Below are positions 58,325 through 64,000 of a DNA stretch of 64,000 nucleotides, one piece after another. This DNA is from Microvirga arsenatis (GTDB lineage Bacteria; Pseudomonadota; Alphaproteobacteria; Rhizobiales; Beijerinckiaceae), in the NCBI RefSeq assembly GCF_009910705.1, contig NZ_JAAAXJ010000001.1, forward strand, positions 558,001-622,000. The letters are read 5' to 3'. The number at the start of each line of letters is the position of its first letter. The stretch's first letter is position 1. The notes beneath the pieces are model-generated. The model did not search any database. It was given only the letters and a program-made list of their open reading frames with translations, and had not been told where the DNA came from. Position numbers and translations under genes: made by a program.

Positions 58325-60403
58325 ATGGCGAAAATCATCGTTGACGGCGTCGAGGTCGACGTCCCCGCCGAATACACCCTGCTCCAGGCCGCCGAAGCGG
58401 CCGGAGCGGAAATTCCGCGCTTCTGCTACCACGAGCGGCTCTCGATTGCCGGCAATTGCCGCATGTGCCTCGTCGAGGTGAAGGGCGCCCCGAAGCCGGT
58501 GGCCTCCTGCGCCTGGGGCGTGCGCGACTGCCGCCCGGGCCCCAACGGCGAGCCGCCGGAGATCTCCACCAAGTCGCCGACGGTGAAGAAGGCGCGGGAA
58601 GGGGTGATGGAGTTCCTCCTCATCAATCACCCGCTCGACTGCCCGATCTGCGACCAGGGCGGCCAGTGCGACCTGCAGGACCAGGCCATGGCCTACGGCG
58701 TCGACACCAGCCGCTTCCACGAGAACAAGCGCGCGGTCACCGACAAGTATCTCGGCCCGCTGGTGCGCACCTCCATGAACCGGTGCATCCACTGCACCCG
58801 CTGCGTGCGCTTCACCGCCGAGGTGGCCGGCGTGCCGGATCTCGGCGCCCTCTGGCGCGGCGAGGACATGGAGATCACGAGCTATCTCGAGAAGGCGCTC
58901 GGCTCGGAACTGCAGGCCAACGTGGCGGATCTGTGCCCCGTCGGCGCTCTCACCCACAAGCCGGAAGCCTATCACTACCGTCCCTGGGAGCTCACCAAGA
59001 CCGATTCCGTCGATGTGATGGATGCGGTCGGCTCCTCGATCCGCGTCGATTCCCGCGGCCGCGAGGTCATGCGCATCCTGCCGCGCGTGAACGAGGCGGT
59101 GAACGAGGAGTGGATCACCGACAAGACCCGCCAGATCGTGGACGGTCTGCGCCTGCAGCGCCTCGACCGCCCCTTCGTGCGCGAGAACGGCCGCCTTCGC
59201 CCGGCATCCTGGCAGGAAGCCTTCGCAGCCATCGCCGCCCGGATGAAGGGCACCGATCCGAAGCGCATCGGCGCCATCGTCGGCGATCTTGCCGCGGTCG
59301 AGGAGATGTACGCCCTGAAGCTCCTCATGGAGAGCCTCGGCGTCACCAATATCGATGCCCGCCAGGACGGCACGGTGCTGTCGCCCGCCTATGGCCGCGG
59401 CTCCTACCTCTTCAACACCACCATCTCCGGCATCGAGGATGCGGATGCGATCCTGATCGTGGGCTCCAACCCGCGCATCGAGGCCTCGCTCGTCAACGTG
59501 CGCATCCGCAAGCGCTGGCGCATGGCCCCGCCGCCGATCGCCCTGATCGGCGAGAATGCGGACCTCACCTATCCCTACGACTATCTCGGGGCCGGTCCGG
59601 AGACCCTGGCCGATCTCGCCGCCGGCCGCCACAGCTTCATCGAGAAGCTGCGCGGCGCCGAGCGTCCGCTGATCATCGTGGGGCAGGGCGCTCTGTCCCG
59701 CCCTGACGGCCTGGCGGTTCTGTCCACCGTAGCCCAGCTCGCCCGCGACGTGGGTGCGGTGAAGGACGGCTGGAACGGCTTTTCGGTCCTGCACACGGCG
59801 GCCTCCCGCGTCGGTGCCCTCGACCTCGGCCTGGTGCCGGGCGATTGGGGTCTCGACGCCCGCTCGATGGCGCAGGGCGGCGTCGACGTCCTGTTCAACC
59901 TCGGCGCCGACGAGATCGAGATCGCGCCCGGAGCCTTCGTGATCTACCAGGGCACCCATGGCGACCGCGGCGCCCACCGGGCCGACGTGATCCTGCCGGC
60001 GGCGACCTACACGGAGAAGTCCGGCACCTATGTGAACACGGAAGGCCGGGTGCAGCTCGCCAATCGCGCGGCGTTCGCCCCGGGCGAGGCCCGTGAGGAC
60101 TGGGCGATCCTGCGCGCGCTCTCCGACGTGCTCGGCCACCGCCTGCCGTTCGACTCGCTCAACGCCCTGCGGGCGAAGCTCTATGCCAGCTACCCTCACC
60201 TGGCGGCGATCGAGACGGTCCAGCCGGCCGACGGTTTCGCGGCCGTCCAGACGCTTGCCGGCATCGGCGGCACTCTGGGACGCGAACCCTTCGCGAGCCC
60301 GATCAAGGACTTCTACCTGACGAACCCGATTGCCCGCGCCTCCGGCGTCATGGCCGAGTGCTCCGCGCTCGCCCGTGAGCTGAAGCTCGAGGCGGCCGAG
60401 TAA
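58325..60403 (+). CDS. nuoG: NADH-quinone oxidoreductase subunit G
   Basis: A 692-residue iron-sulfur subunit. N-terminal 2Fe-2S domain ([19 protein letters not shown], residues about 34-52), the His-Cys 4Fe-4S segment ([18 protein letters not shown]), the [10 protein letters not shown] site and then a molybdopterin-oxidoreductase-like domain. ATG 58325 ([14 protein letters not shown]) is the conserved start, 8 bases after nuoF; upstream codons are not supported. Confidence 0.97.
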   Translation: MAKIIVDGVEVDVPAEYTLLQAAEAAGAEIPRFCYHERLSIAGNCRMCLVEVKGAPKPVASCAWGVRDCRPGPNGEPPEISTKSPTVKKAREGVMEFLLINHPLDCPICDQGGQCDLQDQAMAYGVDTSRFHENKRAVTDKYLGPLVRTSMNRCIHCTRCVRFTAEVAGVPDLGALWRGEDMEITSYLEKALGSELQANVADLCPVGALTHKPEAYHYRPWELTKTDSVDVMDAVGSSIRVDSRGREVMRILPRVNEAVNEEWITDKTRQIVDGLRLQRLDRPFVRENGRLRPASWQEAFAAIAARMKGTDPKRIGAIVGDLAAVEEMYALKLLMESLGVTNIDARQDGTVLSPAYGRGSYLFNTTISGIEDADAILIVGSNPRIEASLVNVRIRKRWRMAPPPIALIGENADLTYPYDYLGAGPETLADLAAGRHSFIEKLRGAERPLIIVGQGALSRPDGLAVLSTVAQLARDVGAVKDGWNGFSVLHTAASRVGALDLGLVPGDWGLDARSMAQGGVDVLFNLGADEIEIAPGAFVIYQGTHGDRGAHRADVILPAATYTEKSGTYVNTEGRVQLANRAAFAPGEAREDWAILRALSDVLGHRLPFDSLNALRAKLYASYPHLAAIETVQPADGFAAVQTLAGIGGTLGREPFASPIKDFYLTNPIARASGVMAECSALARELKLEAAE

Positions 60404-60415
60404 GAGGACCGGATC

Positions 60416-61441
60416 ATGGAATTTGGAGACATCCTCCTCGCAGTCGCGATCATGCTGGGCAAGAGCCTGCTCCTGCTCGTGGCTCTCCTCGTGTTCATCG
60501 CCTACGCACTCTATGCGGACCGGAAGGTCTGGGCGGCGGTTCAGCTCCGTCGCGGCCCGAACGTGGTCGGTCCCTGGGGCCTGCTCCAGTCCTTCGCCGA
60601 CCTGCTCAAGTTCGTGCTCAAGGAGCCGGTGATCCCGGCCCCGGCCAACAAGGGCATGTTCCTGCTGGCGCCGCTGGTGATGTGCACCCTGTCGCTTGCG
60701 GCCTGGGCGGTGATTCCGCTCAATGCCGGATGGGCCATCGCCGACATCAATGTGGGCATCCTCTATATCTTCGCGATCTCGTCGCTCGGCGTCTACGGCG
60801 TGATCATGGGCGGCTGGGCCTCGAACTCGAAGTACCCGTTCCTCGGTGCGCTCCGTTCGGCGGCCCAGATGGTGTCCTACGAGGTCTCCATCGGGTTCGT
60901 GATCGTGACGGTGCTCATGTGCGCCGGCACCCTGAACCTGTCGGCCATCGTGGAGTCGCAGAACACGCGGCTGGGCATCCTCGGCTGGTACTGGCTGCCG
61001 CTCTTCCCGATGTTCGTGGTGTTCTTCATCTCGGCCATGGCCGAGACGAACCGCCCGCCCTTCGACCTGCCGGAGGCGGAATCGGAGCTCGTGGCCGGCT
61101 ACATGGTGGAATATTCCTCCACGCCGTACCTGCTCTTCATGCTCGGCGAGTACGTGGCCATCATGACCATGTGCGCCCTGGGCACGATCCTGTTCCTCGG
61201 CGGCTGGCTCTCGCCGATCCCGTTTGCGCCCTTCACCTGGGTGCCCGGCGTGATCTGGTTCGTGCTGAAGGCCAGCTTCCTCTTCATCCTCATCGCCATG
61301 GTGAAGGCCCTGGTGCCCCGCTACCGCTACGATCAGCTCATGCGTCTCGGCTGGAAGGTGTTTCTGCCGCTGTCGCTCGCCATGGTCGTCATCGTGGCGG
61401 CCGTGCTGATGGCAACCGGCAACGCGCCGGGCGTCCGCTAA
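60416..61441 (+). CDS. nuoH: NADH-quinone oxidoreductase subunit H
   Basis: A 341-residue membrane subunit with eight helices linking the peripheral arm to the pump. Conserved [26 protein letters not shown] loop near residue 43 and [20 protein letters not shown] near 205. Spaced 12 bases after nuoG. Confidence 0.97.
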   Translation: MEFGDILLAVAIMLGKSLLLLVALLVFIAYALYADRKVWAAVQLRRGPNVVGPWGLLQSFADLLKFVLKEPVIPAPANKGMFLLAPLVMCTLSLAAWAVIPLNAGWAIADINVGILYIFAISSLGVYGVIMGGWASNSKYPFLGALRSAAQMVSYEVSIGFVIVTVLMCAGTLNLSAIVESQNTRLGILGWYWLPLFPMFVVFFISAMAETNRPPFDLPEAESELVAGYMVEYSSTPYLLFMLGEYVAIMTMCALGTILFLGGWLSPIPFAPFTWVPGVIWFVLKASFLFILIAMVKALVPRYRYDQLMRLGWKVFLPLSLAMVVIVAAVLMATGNAPGVR

Positions 61442-61455
61442 AGGAGATCGGCCCC

Positions 61456-61944
61456 ATGCAGCTCGATCGCATCGCCCAGTCCCTGCTCCTGAAGGAGTTT
61501 GTGGCCGGGTTCATTCTGACCGTAAAATACTTCTTCAAGCCGAAGAAGACGATCAACTACCCCTTCGAAATGGGCCATCGCGGACCCCGGTTCCGCGGCG
61601 AGCACGCCCTGCGGCGCTATCCCAACGGGGAGGAGCGCTGCATCGCCTGCAAGCTGTGCGAGGCCATCTGCCCGGCCCAGGCCATCACCATCGAGGCCGG
61701 TCCGCGCCGCAACGACGGCACCCGCCGCACGACGCGCTACGACATCGACATGGTGAAATGCATCTATTGCGGCATGTGCCAGGAGGCCTGCCCGGTGGAC
61801 GCCATCGTGGAGGGGCCGAACTTCGAGTTCTCCGTGGAGACCCGCGAGGAGCTCTACTACGACAAGGCCAAGCTCCTCGAGAACGGGGAGCGCTGGGAGC
61901 GCGAGATCGCGAGAAACATCGCGAAGAACGCACCCTATCGCTAG
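61456..61944 (+). CDS. nuoI: NADH-quinone oxidoreductase subunit I
   Basis: A 162-residue TYKY-type ferredoxin subunit with 4Fe-4S clusters N6a and N6b: [12 protein letters not shown] near residue 61 and [12 protein letters not shown] near 100. AAGGAG precedes the ATG. A 137-base gap with two strong hairpins separates it from nuoJ, the longest break in the operon. Confidence 0.97.
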   Translation: MQLDRIAQSLLLKEFVAGFILTVKYFFKPKKTINYPFEMGHRGPRFRGEHALRRYPNGEERCIACKLCEAICPAQAITIEAGPRRNDGTRRTTRYDIDMVKCIYCGMCQEACPVDAIVEGPNFEFSVETREELYYDKAKLLENGERWEREIARNIAKNAPYR

Positions 61945-61947
61945 GAG

Positions 61948-62004
61948 CCTGCCCGCCCGGAAAGGGCAGGGGGCAAGAAGTTCCGGCGGGTTGTTCCCGC
62001 CGGA
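61948..62004. repeat. Paired hairpins between nuoI and nuoJ
   Basis: CCTGCCC / GGGCAGG (61948-61954, 61964-61970) and TCCGGCGGG ttgtt CCCGCCGGA (61982-62004; perfect 9-base stem). The second is not followed by a T tract, so a full terminator is unlikely. They may alter expression between the two operon halves or stabilise mRNA. Confidence 0.7.
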
Positions 62005-62081
62005 TTCGGAATTTATAGACAGGCCGCCGGATTCCCCGGGGTCACGTCGGAAGGGGTCGCCTCGAGCGGCTTGAGCTGAGC

Positions 62082-62696
62082 ATGACGGTTACCGCCGCCT
62101 TCTTCTATCTGTTCGCCACCATCACGGTTGCGTCCGGCTTCATGGTGATTGCCTCCCGCAATCCGGTGCAGTCGGTGCTGTTCCTCATCCTGGCCTTCGT
62201 CAACGCGGCGGGCCTGTTCCTGATGATGGGGGCCGAGTTCCTGGCGATGATCCTGGTCATCGTCTATGTGGGCGCGGTCGCGGTGCTCTTCCTCTTCGTG
62301 GTGATGATGCTCGACGTGGACTTCGCCGCGCTCCGCCAGGGCTTCCTGCATTACCTGCCGGTCGGCGGCCTGATCGGTGTGATCTTCCTGCTGGAACTGA
62401 TCCTGGTGGTCGGCGCCTATGCCATCGACCCGGGTCTGGTCCGCGCTCCCTCCGTTCCGATCCCGGCAGCCGACGTGATGACCAACACCGAGGCGCTCGG
62501 CCAGGTGCTCTACACCCGCTACTTCTACTTCTTCCAGGCCGCCGGCCTGATCCTCCTGGTCGCCATGATCGGGGCCATCATTCTGACCCTGCGCGAGCGG
62601 GTCGGCGTGCGCCGCCAGGATATTTCCAAGCAGAACGCCCGGACGCAGGACACGGCCGTCGAGGTCCGGAAGGTTCCCTTCCGTCAGGGCATCTAA
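62082..62696 (+). CDS. nuoJ: NADH-quinone oxidoreductase subunit J
   Basis: A 204-residue membrane subunit with five helices. Conserved [20 protein letters not shown] near residue 22 and the broken helix [16 protein letters not shown] near 60. Standard length for alphaproteobacteria. 11 bases before nuoK. Confidence 0.96.
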   Translation: MTVTAAFFYLFATITVASGFMVIASRNPVQSVLFLILAFVNAAGLFLMMGAEFLAMILVIVYVGAVAVLFLFVVMMLDVDFAALRQGFLHYLPVGGLIGVIFLLELILVVGAYAIDPGLVRAPSVPIPAADVMTNTEALGQVLYTRYFYFFQAAGLILLVAMIGAIILTLRERVGVRRQDISKQNARTQDTAVEVRKVPFRQGI

Positions 62697-62707
62697 GGAG
62701 GCACGCC

Positions 62708-63016
62708 ATGGTCATCGGACTGGGTCACTATCTCACCGTCGCCGCCGTGCTCTTCACGCTCGGCGTGTTCGGTATCTTCATCAACCGGAAGAACGTCATC
62801 GTCATCCTGATGTCGATCGAGCTGATCCTGCTCGCCGTGAACATCAACATGGTGGCTTTCTCCACCCACCTGAACGACATCGTCGGCCAGGTCTTCGCCA
62901 TGCTGATCCTCACGGTCGCAGCGGCGGAGGCGGCCATCGGCCTGGCCATTCTGGTGGTCTTCTTCCGCAACCGCGGCTCCATCGCGGTTGAGGACGTCAA
63001 CATGATGAGGGGCTAA
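62708..63016 (+). CDS. nuoK: NADH-quinone oxidoreductase subunit K
   Basis: A 102-residue membrane subunit with three helices. The proton-path glutamates are in [14 protein letters not shown] and in [18 protein letters not shown] precedes the ATG. Normal length. Confidence 0.96.
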   Translation: MVIGLGHYLTVAAVLFTLGVFGIFINRKNVIVILMSIELILLAVNINMVAFSTHLNDIVGQVFAMLILTVAAAEAAIGLAILVVFFRNRGSIAVEDVNMMRG

Positions 63017-63046
63017 CGCCCGAACGGATTGGCGAAGTAAACGACA

Positions 63047-64000
63047 ATGTATCACGCAATCGTCTTCCTGCCGCTCGTCGGCTTCCTCATCGCAGGCCTC
63101 TTCGGCCGCGTGCTCGGCGCCCGTCCGAGCGAGATCGTCACCACGGCGCTCCTCTTCGTGGCGGCGGTCCTTTCCTGGGTGTCCTTCATCCAGGTCGGCT
63201 TCGGAGACGGCGCCACCCGGGTTCAGGTGGCCCAGTGGATGTCGGTCGGCGACCTTCAGGTCGACTGGGCGTTCCGCATCGACACGCTGACCGCCATGAT
63301 GCTGGTGGTGGTGAACACGGTCTCGGCCCTGGTGCACCTCTACTCCATCGGCTACATGCACGAGGATCCGCACCGTCCGCGCTTCTTCGCCTATCTGTCG
63401 CTCTTCACCTTCGCCATGCTCATGCTGGTGACGGCCGACAACCTCGTCCAGATGTTCTTCGGCTGGGAGGGCGTGGGCCTGGCGAGCTATCTGCTCATCG
63501 GCTTCTGGTATCAGAAGGACTCCGCCAATGCGGCGGCCATAAAGGCCTTCATCGTCAACCGCGTCGGCGACTTCGGCTTCCTTCTCGGCATCTTCACGAT
63601 CTTCGTCCTGTTCGGCGGCGTGACCTTCGACTCCATCTTCCCGCGCGTGGCCGAGTTCGCCAATGCCCGATTCACCTTCCTCGGCATCGAGTGGCATGCC
63701 CTGACCATCGCCTGCCTGCTGCTCTTCATGGGCGCCATGGGCAAGTCGGCGCAGTTCCTGCTGCACACCTGGCTGCCGGACGCGATGGAAGGCCCGACCC
63801 CGGTTTCGGCCCTGATCCACGCCGCCACCATGGTGACCGCCGGCGTGTTCATGGTCGCCCGCCTCTCGCCGGTCTTCGAGTATGCGCCGGCGGCCCTGAC
63901 CGTCGTGACGGTGATCGGCGGGATCACCGCCTTCTTCGCCGCCACCGTCGGCCTGGTGCAGAACGACATCAAGCGCGTGATCGCCTATTCCACCTGCTCG
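63047..64000 (+). CDS. nuoL: NADH-quinone oxidoreductase subunit L, partial
   Basis: The first 318 codons of the large antiporter-like subunit; the gene continues past the right edge (about 650 residues are expected). Starts [20 protein letters not shown]; conserved [20 protein letters not shown] near 148 (with the key Glu), and the Lys/His helices [20 protein letters not shown]. No frameshift is seen in the visible part. Spaced 30 bases after nuoK. Confidence 0.96.
   Translation, partial: MYHAIVFLPLVGFLIAGLFGRVLGARPSEIVTTALLFVAAVLSWVSFIQVGFGDGATRVQVAQWMSVGDLQVDWAFRIDTLTAMMLVVVNTVSALVHLYSIGYMHEDPHRPRFFAYLSLFTFAMLMLVTADNLVQMFFGWEGVGLASYLLIGFWYQKDSANAAAIKAFIVNRVGDFGFLLGIFTIFVLFGGVTFDSIFPRVAEFANARFTFLGIEWHALTIACLLLFMGAMGKSAQFLLHTWLPDAMEGPTPVSALIHAATMVTAGVFMVARLSPVFEYAPAALTVVTVIGGITAFFAATVGLVQNDIKRVIAYSTCS

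Overview
This is a GC-rich, densely packed bacterial chromosome segment with essentially only housekeeping genes. The gene orders (dnaB-alr-radA, cvpA-purF, rpsF-rpsR-DUF2232-rplI, pdxJ-acpS-lepB-rnc-era, hemB, glyA-nrdR-ribD-ribE-ribH-nusB-thiL, DUF177-plsX-fabH-ihfA-merR, nuoA-L), the K+-independent type proton-pumping pyrophosphatase, the CBP3-like cytochrome bc1 chaperone and the DUF6163-like protein point to an alphaproteobacterium of the Hyphomicrobiales (Rhizobiales). The overall look fits Methylobacteriaceae, with Microvirga my best guess; the genus is an inference, not shown by the sequence.

Layout. 1-10113 (minus strand): the start of an RTX-type gene at the left edge, then SDR, purF and cvpA, an inserted pair (MDR oxidoreductase and a cadherin/RTX calcium-binding protein), then radA, alr and dnaB. 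10114-13406: the ribosomal operon rpsF-rpsR-DUF2232-rplI on the minus strand, studded with palindromic repeats. 13407-17472: a small secreted Cys-rich protein, then pdxJ-acpS and lepB-rnc-era on the plus strand. 17469-23307: an accessory-looking block of a soluble chemoreceptor with a PilZ domain, an adenylate cyclase with TolB-like and TPR regions, and an OmpA protein with a long disordered arm. 23502-32218: recO and parC, then ate, RDD protein, threonine dehydratase, a LivH-like permease with a periplasmic head and hemB on the minus strand. 32482-39255: enoyl-CoA hydratase-type hydrolase, DUF6163-like protein, an orphan asparagine-synthase-like gene, a Tat-exported L,D-transpeptidase, glyA and a small membrane protein. 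39255-44911: nrdR, riboflavin genes, nusB, thiL and an MFS transporter. 45071-52039: hppA, bamE, bc1 chaperone, DUF177, plsX, fabH, ihfA and a MerR regulator. 52195-64000: tRNA-Asp, a low-affinity iron permease-like protein, and the respiratory complex I operon nuoA to nuoL, the last gene running off the right end.

How the genes work together. Several units form pathways: purF/cvpA (purine synthesis), ribD/ribE/ribH (riboflavin), plsX/fabH (phospholipid and fatty acid initiation), lepB/rnc/era (export, RNA processing, ribosome assembly), and complex I with H+-PPase and the bc1 chaperone (membrane energetics). I found no CRISPR array, prophage, transposase, toxin-antitoxin or recognisable defence system. 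The most unusual features are non-coding and architectural: at least three families of interspersed palindromic repeats that sit inside ribosomal, riboflavin and complex I operons, one of which appears to supply a Shine-Dalgarno sequence; a chemoreceptor whose PilZ domain lies downstream of the signalling hairpin; a branched-chain permease-like protein with an extra periplasmic head and no transporter partners; and an orphan asparagine-synthase-like enzyme without the usual N-terminal cysteine.
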